Below are positions 16,811 to 25,368 of a stretch of DNA of 53,751 nt, piece by piece (the first letter of the stretch is position 1; the number at the start of each line of letters is the position of its first letter). The notes under the pieces were generated by a model that searched no databases, was not told the DNA's origin, and was given only the letters and a program-made list of their open reading frames with translations. Both the position numbers and the translations under genes were made by a program. The stretch lies in the NCBI RefSeq assembly GCF_014359905.1, contig NZ_JACIYP010000027.1:1-53751 (forward strand). Reading direction: 5' to 3'. This stretch comes from Hoeflea sp. (GTDB taxonomy: Bacteria > Pseudomonadota > Alphaproteobacteria > Rhizobiales > Rhizobiaceae).

Positions 16811-17536
16811 CTACATGCCGGAGCGATCCGACAGGCGCGGGATATCGGGCACCTCGACATGCCGGTTGTTGACGATCCGGATGACGCCGTCCGCGCGCAG
16901 CTTGGTCAGCTGGCGGCTGACGGTTTCCATGGTCAGGCCGAGGAAATCGGCGATGTCCATGCGGCTCATCGGCAGTTCGAACTCAACCGAATCCGAATCA
17001 TTGTCCGGATAGGCATGAGTCGCGATCAACAACAGAAAACTTGCGACTTTCTCGCCTGCAGTCTTGCGCCCCAGCGTCAGCATCCAGTTGCGCGCTTCAT
17101 CGAGTTCATCAAGCGTCTGTTCAAGCAGCTTGTGTTCAAGCTCCGGCATCTCGCCGATCATGCGTTCAATGACATGCTTGGGAAAGGAGCAGACCTTGAC
17201 GTCGGTCGCGGCTTCCGCGCTCACGCCGTTTTCCTTGCGGAACGGGCGGCCGAGGAAATCCGGCGCGAATTGCAGCCCGACGATCTGCTGGCGGCCGTCG
17301 GCCATCATCTTCGACAGCTTGACGACGCCCGAAATAATGTTGGAATAGGTTTTCGTCTGGACGCTTTCGCCCGCCAGTTCAGCGCCCGGCTCGAGCGTGC
17401 GCCTGGTTGAATGCTTGCTCAATTGCAGAAGCTGATCGGCCGTCAGGGCCCCGCAGACGCCGCGATGGCGGCTTTCGCAGGCCTGACACAGAACCGGCAG
17501 CTCTGAATTGTGAACATCTTTGCGTTGAATATCCAT
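16811..17536 (-). CDS. fnrN: FNR/FnrN-type oxygen-sensing Crp-family regulator
   Basis: A 241-residue Crp/Fnr regulator. Cysteines at 17, 20 and 28 (LPVLCQACESRHRGVCGAL) and a fourth at 116 match the ligands of an oxygen-labile [4Fe-4S] cluster. The cNMP-fold sensor covers about 30-150, and the winged helix recognises DNA through ETVSRQLTKLRADGVI, the FNR-type E-x-x-S-R recognition helix. The start at 17536 (GGGGAG upstream) gives the usual FnrN length; the longer open frame to 17788 would run through the promoter. A TTGAC-N4-ATCAA anaerobox lies 146 bp upstream. It probably governs the switch to micro-oxic respiration. Confidence 0.88.
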   Translation of the reverse strand: MDIQRKDVHNSELPVLCQACESRHRGVCGALTADQLLQLSKHSTRRTLEPGAELAGESVQTKTYSNIISGVVKLSKMMADGRQQIVGLQFAPDFLGRPFRKENGVSAEAATDVKVCSFPKHVIERMIGEMPELEHKLLEQTLDELDEARNWMLTLGRKTAGEKVASFLLLIATHAYPDNDSDSVEFELPMSRMDIADFLGLTMETVSRQLTKLRADGVIRIVNNRHVEVPDIPRLSDRSGM

Positions 17537-17681
17537 GGTACTCCCCGATCCGTTCACCTTACCGGACCCATAGCATAATCCAACCCGCAATATGTCGCAG
17601 TTTTTTTTGACCCCGGGACCGATCATGTAGCAACAGCGGGTCGCGGCCCCTTGAGGGCTGTCCGAGGGCGCTCCGGCCGAC

Positions 17682-17695
17682 TTGACGAGAATCAA
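17682..17695. promoter_or_regulatory. FNR/FixK-type anaerobox
   Basis: TTGAC-GAGA-ATCAA differs from the consensus TTGAT-N4-ATCAA at one position. It lies between the divergent fnrN and ABC-exporter genes, 34 bp before the exporter ATG and 146 bp before fnrN. Autoregulation of fnrN is known in rhizobia. So close to the exporter start, it could repress or sit at the transcription start on that side. Confidence 0.65.
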
Positions 17696-17729
17696 GGACA
17701 TCAGGATCAGGCAGGATAAAGTCACGCGC

Positions 17730-18458
17730 ATGAGATCCGAACCAAACGCCCCCACGCTGCCCATCTTCGCGGTCTCCGGACTGACCAAGGTCTATCGCAC
17801 CGGCGATGTCGAGGTGCGCGCGCTCAATGGCGTCGATCTGGCGCTGGAGGCGGGCGAGATGGCGGTGATGCTGGGGCCGTCCGGAAGCGGCAAATCCACC
17901 CTTCTCAACATTGTCGGCGGCCTCGACCGGCCGACAGAGGGATCGGTCAAGTTCAAGGGCATGGAGCTTTCGGGCGCCAGCGACCGCCAGCTCACCGCCT
18001 ATCGCCGCGATCATGTCGGCTTCGTGTTCCAGTTCTACAATCTGATCCCGAGCCTGACCGCCTGGGAGAATGTGGCGCTGATCACCGAGGTTGCGGCCAA
18101 TCCGATGGCCCCGGGCGAGGCGTTGGCGCTGGTGGGTCTCGAAAACCGCATGAACCATTTTCCGGCCCAGCTTTCGGGCGGAGAGCAGCAGCGGGTGGCG
18201 ATTGCCCGGGCGATCGCCAAACGGCCCGACGTGCTCTTGTGCGACGAACCGACCGGCGCGCTCGATTCTGCCACCGGCATCATCGTGCTCGAGGCGCTCG
18301 CGCGCGTGAACGAGGAAACCGGCGCCACCACCGCCATCATCACCCACAATGCCGGGATCAGGAAGATCGCGCACCGGGTGTTCAGTTTTCTCGATGGGCG
18401 TATCGCGTCATGCGATATCAATGAGACCCGGGTGAAGCCGTCGGAGGTGAGCTGGTGA
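17730..18458 (+). CDS. ABC transporter ATP-binding protein (LolD/MacB type)
   Basis: A 242-residue ATPase for an FtsX-type exporter. Walker A is [12 protein letters not shown] (about 49-60), the signature is [14 protein letters not shown], and Walker B with the D-loop is [16 protein letters not shown]. The Q-loop lies in [18 protein letters not shown]. These features place it in the LolD/MacB/DevA group. I start at ATG 17730; a TTG at 17682 is in frame but falls on the anaerobox. The stop overlaps the permease start by 4 bp (GTGA). With the permease and HlyD-like gene it forms a three-gene exporter operon. Confidence 0.92.
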   Translation: MRSEPNAPTLPIFAVSGLTKVYRTGDVEVRALNGVDLALEAGEMAVMLGPSGSGKSTLLNIVGGLDRPTEGSVKFKGMELSGASDRQLTAYRRDHVGFVFQFYNLIPSLTAWENVALITEVAANPMAPGEALALVGLENRMNHFPAQLSGGEQQRVAIARAIAKRPDVLLCDEPTGALDSATGIIVLEALARVNEETGATTAIITHNAGIRKIAHRVFSFLDGRIASCDINETRVKPSEVSW

Positions 18459-20830
18459 CCCGCCTGAGCATGCTCGACCGCAAACTTGTCCGGGATCTGG
18501 CGCGGCTCTGGGCGCAATCGCTCGCCGTGGCGCTGGTCATGGCCTGCGGGGTGATGACGCTCATTCTGGCCATGGGGGCCACGCGCGCGCTCGAAGACAC
18601 CCGCGCGGCGTTTTACGACCGGACACGGTTCGGCGACGTGTTCGCCACGGCGACGCGCGCGCCCGAAAGCATCAAGTCCGAAATCGCAGCCATCGACGGG
18701 GTCTCCGCCGTCGAGACGCGGATAGCCAACCCGGTCATCATAGAAATCACCGGAATGGCGGAACCCGCCACAGGCATGCTGATCTCGATCCCCGATCATG
18801 GCGAGGCTGCGGTCAACCGGCTTTACCTCAGGTCCGGCAGGTTGCCGGAACCCGGACGCGCGGACGAAGCGGCCATCATCGAGGCCTTCGCCGAGGCGCA
18901 CGGATTCCGGCCAGGCGACAGCTTCGATGTGCTGATCAATGGCCGCAAACGGCACCTGTCGATCACCGGGATCACGCTGTCACCCGAATATGTCTATGCG
19001 ATAGGCCCTGGCGACTTTGTGCCCGATCAGAAGCGGTTCGGCGTCATTCACATGCACCGGACGGTGCTGGAGGGCGCCTATGACATGAAGGGGGCGTTCA
19101 ACAACGTTTCCCTGACGCTCTCGCGCAACGCCGACAAGAAGGACGTGATGGCGCGGCTCGACACCATCCTCCGGCCGCATGGCGGAACCGGCGCCTATGA
19201 CCGCACCGATCACATGTCCGACGCTTTCCTTGACTCCGAACTCACCCAGCTCAGGGCCATGGCGCAGGTGATCCCGCCGATCTTCCTGTTCATTTCGGCC
19301 TTCCTGGTCAACATGATCCTGTCCCGGCTGATCGCATTGGAGCGCGAGCAGATCGGCCTCCTGAAGGCCGTGGGATACTCGAATGCCGCGATCGCCTGGC
19401 ATTACGCAAAACTCACGCTGCTGATTTCACTGGTGGGGGTGGTGATCGGCGCGATCGCCGGCACATGGCTGGGACAGGGCATGGCAGCGCTTTACGGCGA
19501 ATTCTACTCATTTCCGTTTCTGTTGTTCTCGCAGAAACCTGATCTCTACGTGATTTCCATGCTGGTGACGTTCGCCTCCGCGCTGGCGGGGGCGGCCAAC
19601 GCGATTCTGGGCGCGGTGCGGCTGCCGCCGGCGGTGGCGATGCGGCCGCCCGCGCCGACGGGCTATCACAGCCTCTTCAACGGATCGTCGCAGCGCTTCC
19701 GCCTGCCGTTCTCGCAGCTCACCATCATGGCGCTCAGACATCTGGTGCGCTGGCCGATGCGCACCGCCCTGACGACGCTCGGGACGGCGCTGCCGGTGGC
19801 GCTGCTGATCACCTCGCTGTTCGCGCTTGATTCCATCGACCACATGATCGACACCATCTGGTTCAGGGCCGATCGCGAGGATGCGACGCTGACCTTCTCC
19901 GCACAAAGCTCCGAAGACGCGATCCGGGCTGTGTCCCACCTGCCCGGCGTGCTCGCGGCCGAACCTTTTCGCGCGGAAGCCGCGACACTCAGAAACGGGC
20001 ACCGGTCGCGTATTGTCCAGATCATCGGCTCCGATCCCGACACCGACATCAGCCGTGTGCTTGATCAGGATCTTGGCGCAATCAGACTGCCGCCGGCGGG
20101 TATCCTGCTGTCGGAGCGCCTCGCCGCGCATCTCGATCTTGCGCCCGGAGACCAGGCCGAAGTCGAGCTGAGCGACGGACAGGGGCGCCGCGTTCTCGTA
20201 CCTCTGGTGGGCGTCACCAACAGCTATGTGGGGTTGACGGCAAACATGAGCCGCGAGGCGCTCGACCGGCTCTCGGCTCACGGCGTGCGGATCTCCGGCG
20301 CGCGGGTGATGGTCGATAAAAGCCGCATCAACGAGCTTTATGACGCGGTCAAACAGACGCCCGCCATTGCCTCGGTGGCGCTGCAGGGCGTATCGCGCCA
20401 GCGGTTCCGGGCGGTCATCGAGGAAAACATCGGCATCAGCATCACCGTCTATGTTTCGCTGGCCGTGATCATCACCTTCGGGGTGATCTACAATTCGGCG
20501 CGGATCCAGCTGTCCGAACGCGCCCGCGAGCTTGCGAGCCTCAGGGTCTTCGGTTTCACCAATGCCGAAGTGTCAAAGGTTCTGCTGACGGAGCTTGGCG
20601 TCATGGTGGTGCTGGCGCAGCCGATCGGGTGGCTGATCGGGCGCGGGTTCTCGGAACTCGTCGCCAAGGGCTTCGAAAGCGATCTGTTCCGGATTCCGCT
20701 TATCATCAACCCGCCGACCTATGCGGTGTCGAGCCTGGTGGTGCTCGGCGGAGCACTGGTGTCGGCGCTGATCGTGCGCCGGCGCATCGACCGGCTCGAT
20801 CTGATCCGTGTTCTGAAAACAAGGGACTGA
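18455..20830 (+). CDS. ABC exporter permease, FtsX/MacB family
   Basis: A 791-residue inner-membrane permease with two FtsX halves. It has an N-terminal membrane helix ([25 protein letters not shown]), a periplasmic domain, three helices near 270-400, a second periplasmic domain and three helices near 660-785, the last around [22 protein letters not shown]. The GTG start has GGAGGTGA immediately upstream and overlaps the ATPase stop. The size is that of two-domain permeases of the DevC/macrolide-exporter-like class. These use mechanotransmission and a periplasmic adaptor rather than a classic channel. Substrate unknown. Confidence 0.88.
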   Translation: MTRLSMLDRKLVRDLARLWAQSLAVALVMACGVMTLILAMGATRALEDTRAAFYDRTRFGDVFATATRAPESIKSEIAAIDGVSAVETRIANPVIIEITGMAEPATGMLISIPDHGEAAVNRLYLRSGRLPEPGRADEAAIIEAFAEAHGFRPGDSFDVLINGRKRHLSITGITLSPEYVYAIGPGDFVPDQKRFGVIHMHRTVLEGAYDMKGAFNNVSLTLSRNADKKDVMARLDTILRPHGGTGAYDRTDHMSDAFLDSELTQLRAMAQVIPPIFLFISAFLVNMILSRLIALEREQIGLLKAVGYSNAAIAWHYAKLTLLISLVGVVIGAIAGTWLGQGMAALYGEFYSFPFLLFSQKPDLYVISMLVTFASALAGAANAILGAVRLPPAVAMRPPAPTGYHSLFNGSSQRFRLPFSQLTIMALRHLVRWPMRTALTTLGTALPVALLITSLFALDSIDHMIDTIWFRADREDATLTFSAQSSEDAIRAVSHLPGVLAAEPFRAEAATLRNGHRSRIVQIIGSDPDTDISRVLDQDLGAIRLPPAGILLSERLAAHLDLAPGDQAEVELSDGQGRRVLVPLVGVTNSYVGLTANMSREALDRLSAHGVRISGARVMVDKSRINELYDAVKQTPAIASVALQGVSRQRFRAVIEENIGISITVYVSLAVIITFGVIYNSARIQLSERARELASLRVFGFTNAEVSKVLLTELGVMVVLAQPIGWLIGRGFSELVAKGFESDLFRIPLIINPPTYAVSSLVVLGGALVSALIVRRRIDRLDLIRVLKTRD

Positions 20831-20834
20831 AACC

Positions 20835-22046
20835 ATGGCCTCTGTGCTTGTCCGAAGCCTCGCAGGATTGGCGGTCGCAGCTGTGATCGGCGGGGCGTTC
20901 TATGTCGCCTTCGGCGAAAAACCCGTCCTGGTGGACCTTGCCACAGTGACGTCCGCGCCGATGCAGGTGACGGTCAAGGAAGACGGGGTTACCCGCATCC
21001 GCAATGTCTATGAGGTCTCCTCCCCCATCGCCGGCCATCTGGACCGGATCGAATACTCGGTGGGAGACCCGATCGGCGCCGGCGAGAGCATCGCAAAGAT
21101 CCACCCGCTTGATCCGCCGTTCCTCGACACCAGGACACGAACCGAACTGATGGCCGGCATCGATGCGGCGCGCTCAAGCGTTGCAGTGGCGGAAGTGGAG
21201 CTGATCCGCGCCCGCACGGCCGGAAACCTGGCCCGGGCCAACCACAACCGGGCAATGAAGCTCGCCGCAACCAATTTCATCTCCGAGAGCGAACTGGAGC
21301 GGCTGGCCAGCGAGATGGAGCTTGCCGAGGCGCAGGTGACCTCGGCCGAGGCGATGATAGCCCTCCGGCGCGCCGAGCTGGCCAGCGCCGAGGCCCGATT
21401 GGCGCAACCCGGACAGATGCCCATCACCGCCGCCAATGGCGAATGCTGCGTCGAGATCGTCTCGCCGATTTCGGGCACCATTCTGGCGCTCAACGCCAAG
21501 AGCGAACAGGCCGTCAGCGTGGGCCAGATGATTGCCGAGGTCGGAGAGCCGTCCGATCTCGAGATCACCGTCGACCTGCTTTCGGCTGACGCAGTCAAGG
21601 TGCGCGCGGGCAGCCCGGCATTGATCACCGACTGGGGCGGGACGGAGACGTTGCAGGCGCAAGTCGAGCGCATCGAACCCTCGGCCTTCACCAAGGTCTC
21701 GGCGCTCGGGATTTCCGAGCAGCGGGTCAATGCCATCATCGCCCTCACCGGGTCTCCCCCGGAAGATCTCGGCCACGGGTTCAGGGTGATCGTCAACCTG
21801 ATCACCTGGTCGTCGGACGCCGTCCTGCAGGTCCCGATCAGCGCGCTCTATCGCGACGGCGGGGAGTGGGCGGTGTTCCGGATCGAGGACGCCAGGGCGC
21901 GGGTCGTGCGGGTGGAGATCGGACACATGACCGACCGCCGTGCCGAGATCCTGTCCGGGCTGTCGGAGGGCGACCGGGTGGTTCTCTACCCCGGAGACGC
22001 GCTTGAGGATGGAAGCCTGATCGGGGACAGGGCTGCGGCGGAGTGA
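20835..22046 (+). CDS. HlyD-like periplasmic adaptor of the ABC exporter
   Basis: A 403-residue membrane fusion protein starting 4 bp after the permease stop. It has an N-terminal membrane anchor (SLAGLAVAAVIGGAFYVAF), the first lipoyl half (YEVSSPIAGHLDRIEYSVGDPIGAG), a long coiled-coil hairpin (about 95-180, rich in A, E and R), the second lipoyl half beginning EIVSPISGTILALNAKSEQAV, and beta-barrel domains with LITWSSDAVLQVPISALYRDG. The order ATPase-permease-adaptor matches tripartite ABC exporters that join a TolC-like channel encoded elsewhere. Confidence 0.9.
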   Translation: MASVLVRSLAGLAVAAVIGGAFYVAFGEKPVLVDLATVTSAPMQVTVKEDGVTRIRNVYEVSSPIAGHLDRIEYSVGDPIGAGESIAKIHPLDPPFLDTRTRTELMAGIDAARSSVAVAEVELIRARTAGNLARANHNRAMKLAATNFISESELERLASEMELAEAQVTSAEAMIALRRAELASAEARLAQPGQMPITAANGECCVEIVSPISGTILALNAKSEQAVSVGQMIAEVGEPSDLEITVDLLSADAVKVRAGSPALITDWGGTETLQAQVERIEPSAFTKVSALGISEQRVNAIIALTGSPPEDLGHGFRVIVNLITWSSDAVLQVPISALYRDGGEWAVFRIEDARARVVRVEIGHMTDRRAEILSGLSEGDRVVLYPGDALEDGSLIGDRAAAE

Positions 22047-22097
22047 GCCCCAGAGTATCGGTTCTGACCATGCAATTCCGCCTGATCGCGGGATGCT

Positions 22098-22709
22098 CTA
22101 ACCGGAAGATCCGGCCAGCCTCCTGAGCTTGGCAATCGCCGTTTCCGCGCTCTCGCCATAGGCGATCGTGCCTTTGAAGACGCCGTTCCTGTCGACGAGG
22201 AAGACCGAGGCGGTGTGATCCATGGTGTAATCGCCGTCTTCTGTCGGCACCTTCGCCGCATAGACGTGCCAGGCGGCAACCACTCTGGCAATCTCATCGG
22301 GATCGCCGGTGATTCCGATGACCCGGTCGGTGAAGGCTTCCGAATACCCCTTCATGATCTCCGGCGTGTCGCGTTCCGGATCAACCGAGATGAAGAACGC
22401 CTGCACCTCGCGACCCTCGTCCCCCAGCGCATCGAGCCACCCCGCCATCTCGTAAAGCGTCGTCGGGCAGACCTCCGGGCAACGGGTGAAGCCGAAATAG
22501 AGAAGCGTCGGCCGCCCCTCGAATGCGGCCTGGGTGATGGGCGCGCCATCGTGGTCGACAAGCGTGAAATCGGTGCCGAGCGTCATCCCGGCGGTCAAGG
22601 ATTGATCGGTGCCCTGGACCGCATATTGCCAGCCCAGAAATCCGATCGAGAGCAGGATCAGGGCGGCGAGCGCCGCCCCTATCCCGGTTTTCAAACCCAG
22701 GCGCGGCAT
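22098..22709 (-). CDS. SCO1/SenC family copper chaperone
   Basis: A 203-residue thioredoxin-fold protein anchored by an N-terminal helix (GAALAALILLSIGFLGW). The copper-binding CPEVCP (Cys77, Cys81) and the distant His165 (DYTMDHTA) are all present. SCO proteins insert or reduce copper at the CuA site of cytochrome oxidases. It begins 4 bp after the PCuAC gene, so the two are translated together; the pair SCO plus PCuAC is a known CuA-assembly team. Convergent with the ABC exporter operon. Confidence 0.93.
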   Translation of the reverse strand: MPRLGLKTGIGAALAALILLSIGFLGWQYAVQGTDQSLTAGMTLGTDFTLVDHDGAPITQAAFEGRPTLLYFGFTRCPEVCPTTLYEMAGWLDALGDEGREVQAFFISVDPERDTPEIMKGYSEAFTDRVIGITGDPDEIARVVAAWHVYAAKVPTEDGDYTMDHTASVFLVDRNGVFKGTIAYGESAETAIAKLRRLAGSSG

Positions 22710-22713
22710 GGGC

Positions 22714-23211
22714 TCAGCCGCCGTTCTTCATGGCGCCATGGTTCATCTTCATCTCCTGCATGGCCTTGATGTCCTCGACCTGGAACTCGAGTTCGATGGC
22801 GCCGGCTTTTTCGAAAGTCAGCGTTGCCTTGCGGGTCTCGCCGTCCTTGAACTGGCTGTCGATGCCGATGAACATGACGTGGAAGCCGCCGGGCTTGAGC
22901 ACGACTTCGCCGCCGGCGGGAATCTCCAGACCATCGGAAAGCTGACGCATCTTCATGACGTCGCCGTCCATGGCCATTTCATGGATTTCGACACGGTCGG
23001 CGAAGTCCGCCTCTCCCGTCATCAGGCGGTCGGCTTCGGCGCCGGTGTTCCGGATGGTCATGTAGCCGCCGGAGACAGGGGCGTTGGGCGGCGTTGCACG
23101 GGCATAGGGATGCTCGATCTCGAGCGCCCCCAGCTTGAAATCATGGGCGGACGCCGCTGCCGGCGAAAGGCTGAGAATGGCGGCGGAGAGAAGAAGGGTG
23201 AAGCGGTTCAT
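22714..23211 (-). CDS. Periplasmic PCuAC copper chaperone
   Basis: A 165-residue protein with a signal peptide (MNRFTLLLSAAILSLSPAAASA). The PCu(A)C fold carries the copper ligands His77 and Met88 (VEIHEMAMDGDVMKM) and His111 with Met113 (KPGGFHVMF), the H-x10-M-x21/22-H-x-M pattern. PCuAC passes Cu(I) to cytochrome oxidase, often with SCO. The C-terminal tail is rich in Met and His (MQEMKMNHGAMKNGG) and may add a weak copper site. Upstream and on the same strand are the DUF2946-like, cytochrome c and cupin genes. Confidence 0.93.
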   Translation of the reverse strand: MNRFTLLLSAAILSLSPAAASAHDFKLGALEIEHPYARATPPNAPVSGGYMTIRNTGAEADRLMTGEADFADRVEIHEMAMDGDVMKMRQLSDGLEIPAGGEVVLKPGGFHVMFIGIDSQFKDGETRKATLTFEKAGAIELEFQVEDIKAMQEMKMNHGAMKNGG

Positions 23212-23403
23212 GGTGTTTTACCTTTTCAGAGTCGCCCGAGGTCAGGCGTTTATGGATGGGCGGTATGGAGACGTCCGGGGGATGTCCGGGGACGCCCTGG
23301 AAGCCAAAATTGACGAGAAACCGGGGAATTCCGCCAAAGCGGTCTCCGGACACAGGTTCAGAGGCCGCGTCAGGCGCGGCTGCCCGCGGTTCAAGCGGAC
23401 TGT

Positions 23404-23799
23404 TCAGGCTATGAAGGAGGGAGGTCCACGCGGCGAAGCACCGGGCCGCAGCGCCGGATAGGCGAACGTGGCGTCCTGGGGGACCGCAAGCGCGGCTGCG
23501 GAAGACCAGCGGGTGATCACATAGCCGTCGAAGGGGGACGGCAGATCGACCGAGGAGACAATGCGGCAGGCTTCGCAATGATTGGCAACGGAATGATGCG
23601 TGCCGTCATCCTCGCCGGTCACGCATAGATCGGGCAGCGTGCCATCGGGAAGGACGAAAGACGCCAGATCGGCAGCCGCATAGGCAGGGGCCGTTTCCAG
23701 CGCGAGCGGCCGATGGGCGAAGGCGACAAGCATGAGCGCCAGCGCGCAAAGCATGCGCACCAACCCCGTTCCGCTCGTAATCCCTCGTGTCCCGATCAT
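23404..23799 (-). CDS. DUF2946-like exported protein
   Basis: I start at ATG 23799, giving 131 residues. The N-terminal hydrophobic stretch VRMLCALALMLVAFAHRPLA looks like a signal peptide or anchor. A His/Cys-rich patch follows: Cys59, His68, His69, His74, Cys75 and Cys78 (THHSVANHCEACR), resembling DUF2946 proteins that accompany copper genes. The rest is Pro/Ala-rich. It lies in the leftward cluster with PCuAC and SCO, though 192 bp separate it from PCuAC. A role in copper binding is inference from these residues and neighbours. Confidence 0.65.
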   Translation of the reverse strand: MIGTRGITSGTGLVRMLCALALMLVAFAHRPLALETAPAYAAADLASFVLPDGTLPDLCVTGEDDGTHHSVANHCEACRIVSSVDLPSPFDGYVITRWSSAAALAVPQDATFAYPALRPGASPRGPPSFIA

Positions 23800-23908
23800 G
23801 CCCTGAGCCTGATATGCCAATGCACGAAGATTTATACACCCGTTGCGGCGGCGGCAAGGCCTTTCGCCAGGATCAGCGATCATCCCGACATCTGACAGGT
23901 GCAGCCGC

Positions 23909-24328
23909 TTATAAAATGCCGTTGGCGCGCTGAAGTTCGCGGACATAGGTCACGATCCGCTCGATCCCCATATCGTCGATGCCCTCAACCGGCGGCATGT
24001 CGCCAAAGGGCCAATGATGCGCGCGCACGCCATTCCTCGCCGCCAGGTAAAACGAGGCGTCACCATGATGGCCGGGTTCGTAGATCCTGTGGACCAGGGG
24101 CGGCGCTATGCCGTCCTGTCCGGCTGCATTGGCGCCATGGCACTTGGCGCATTTGGCATCGAACACGGCCTTCCCCGCCTCCGCGGTTTCACTCAACGCC
24201 GGAACGGTGACGGACACCAGCGGCACGCGCGGGGAGGAATCCGGCTGCTCGGGTGCGCCGTTCATTTTCCAGATGAGTCCACCGGCGAGGACGACAACGA
24301 CGGCAATCAGAACAGATCGTCTTCTCAT
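23909..24328 (-). CDS. Membrane-anchored c-type cytochrome
   Basis: A 139-residue monohaem cytochrome c. An N-terminal anchor (SVLIAVVVVLAGGLIWKM) precedes the haem site CAKCH (Cys60, Cys63, His64). The probable distal ligand is Met111 in WPFGDMPPV. Class I folds of this size donate electrons in respiration or to periplasmic oxidases. The start at 24328 is preferred over an in-frame GTG at 24343, since AAAGG lies 7 nt before the ATG. It is clustered with copper chaperones, which suggests a link to cytochrome oxidase or a copper protein (inference). Confidence 0.88.
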   Translation of the reverse strand: MRRRSVLIAVVVVLAGGLIWKMNGAPEQPDSSPRVPLVSVTVPALSETAEAGKAVFDAKCAKCHGANAAGQDGIAPPLVHRIYEPGHHGDASFYLAARNGVRAHHWPFGDMPPVEGIDDMGIERIVTYVRELQRANGIL

Positions 24329-24378
24329 ATCCCACCCTTTCACGATGAACAGGACTGCTTACAGGCCAAGGTCCGATG

Positions 24379-24738
24379 TCAGCCTTGCCGGCTCATCACG
24401 TAGGTCTTGCGCAGCTGCTCATGGATGGTCCATTCGCCTTCCCAGCCGAGCGGCAGCACGAGCAGGTCTCCCGGACCGATGCGGCGCGCGTCGCCGCCCT
24501 GCTTTCCCTCGACCGTGGCCGAGCCGCTCAGGACATGACAGATTTCGGAGGATTGGGTGCGGTCGGCGGAAAAGCGCCCTGGCGTGCATTCCCAAACGCC
24601 AATCTTGGTCATCCCATCTACGGATGCCCACAGTTCTTTCGCCGCCTCAACCTGGCCGTCGGTGAAGCTTGTGGGCTTCGGGGCAAAAGCCCCGAGTTCC
24701 AGGTCTGAAAGGTCGCCGAAGCTCTTGAGGTCGATCAT
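24379..24738 (-). CDS. Cupin domain protein
   Basis: A 119-residue single-domain cupin of the DUF861/EutQ-like type. The barrel motifs are seen as WECTPGRFSADRTQSSEICHVLSGSATV and RIGPGDLLVLPLGWEGEWTIHE. Metal ligands are incomplete compared with classic cupins, so a binding role is as likely as catalysis. The RBS region lies in an 18-bp tandem duplication (24744-24772) with two copies of ATCCTTGATAC on the plus strand. It is the first gene of the leftward cluster, 50 bp before the cytochrome gene. Confidence 0.8.
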   Translation of the reverse strand: MIDLKSFGDLSDLELGAFAPKPTSFTDGQVEAAKELWASVDGMTKIGVWECTPGRFSADRTQSSEICHVLSGSATVEGKQGGDARRIGPGDLLVLPLGWEGEWTIHEQLRKTYVMSRQG

Positions 24739-24743
24739 GATTC

Positions 24744-24772
24744 ATCCTTGATACTGACTTGATCCTTGATAC
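24744..24772. repeat. Short tandem duplication before the cupin gene
   Basis: The 11-mer ATCCTTGATAC occurs at 24744-24754 and 24762-24772, an 18-bp period. On the minus strand the inner copy supplies AAGGAT just before the cupin ATG, so the duplication repeats the ribosome binding site. Confidence 0.6.
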
Positions 24773-25173
24773 CGGCATGGCGCCTGGCGCGCGCCTAAGC
24801 CGCGCGACGGGGGACCGAAATCACCCCTTTGCCAAACCTTTGTTAAGGCAAGGAAATTGAAACCCATTCCGCAGGGAGGTAAGACAGTCCAATGATGCAG
24901 TCAAGTCAAGGCAGCCTCTCGGACGACTGGCCGCGCCGCCACAATTTGGACATGAGGCAATCGTTTAACGCCACAGTTAAGCGAGTCTGTGATTTCACCG
25001 CGCGTTCAACCTAAAGGGGAACTCGGGCAATGATGCACAACAAGCGAGACGCACAAGTCCGTTATTTGAAATTCTCTTTGTTTGCCAGGGAACCTTCCCT
25101 GGATGCTGGCCGTTGTTGGGGGACTATCATCCCTCCGTCTCGGATCGGCGCGCTGTCCTGAAAGGATCTTCAC
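24773..25173. other. Intergenic region upstream of the glucan synthase unit
   Basis: About 400 bp without a convincing gene. Two tiny open frames with plausible starts exist on the plus strand: 24892-25014 (40 codons, GGGAGG rather far upstream) and 25030-25161 (43 codons, AAGGGGA 8 nt upstream). I recognise neither product, and the second runs through the EcfG-type promoter, so I do not call them genes. An 18-base palindrome CCAGGGAACCTTCCCTGG (25085-25102) overlaps the promoter. Confidence 0.4.
25089..25114 (+). promoter_or_regulatory. Sigma-EcfG (general stress response) promoter
   Basis: GGAAC (25089-25093), a 17-bp spacer and CGTT (25111-25114) match the alphaproteobacterial EcfG/RpoE2 consensus GGAAC-N16-17-CGTT. 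Transcription would start near 25121, about 50 bp before the small ORF at 25174. A palindrome overlaps the -35 element, which could allow repression. Confidence 0.65.
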
Positions 25174-25368
25174 ATGGAATGGGATCAGATTGCCAACAGT
25201 TGGGCCGCAATGACGTGCCGGCTTCGCAGCGACCGGCTCGCAGCTCTACGCTACGCCGGCGCATCGCAGGACGTCCGCCGCACCATCAAGGGAGATGACG
25301 CCGAACGGTCCGACGGCATGCCTGTTGAGACACCCGGCAATGACAGTGGCTTGCGGCCAAATCAGTGA
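25174..25368 (+). CDS. Small protein coupled to glucan synthase gene
   Basis: A 64-residue protein with AAAGGA 7 nt before its ATG and an EcfG-type promoter about 50 bp upstream of that. The start MEWDQIANSWAAMTCRLRSD resembles the opening of small CsbD-like stress proteins of rhizobia, but the remainder does not fit that family clearly and has weak coding character. Its stop overlaps the GTG start of the glucan synthase by 4 bp (GTGA), which suggests translational coupling. It may be the degenerated remnant of a stress gene that now serves as a leader. Confidence 0.5.
   Translation: MEWDQIANSWAAMTCRLRSDRLAALRYAGASQDVRRTIKGDDAERSDGMPVETPGNDSGLRPNQ

Noticed and set aside
24892..25161. Two tiny ORFs (40 and 43 codons) before the glucan synthase unit
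   Set aside because: RBS spacing is poor in one, the other runs through the promoter, and neither product resembles a known family.
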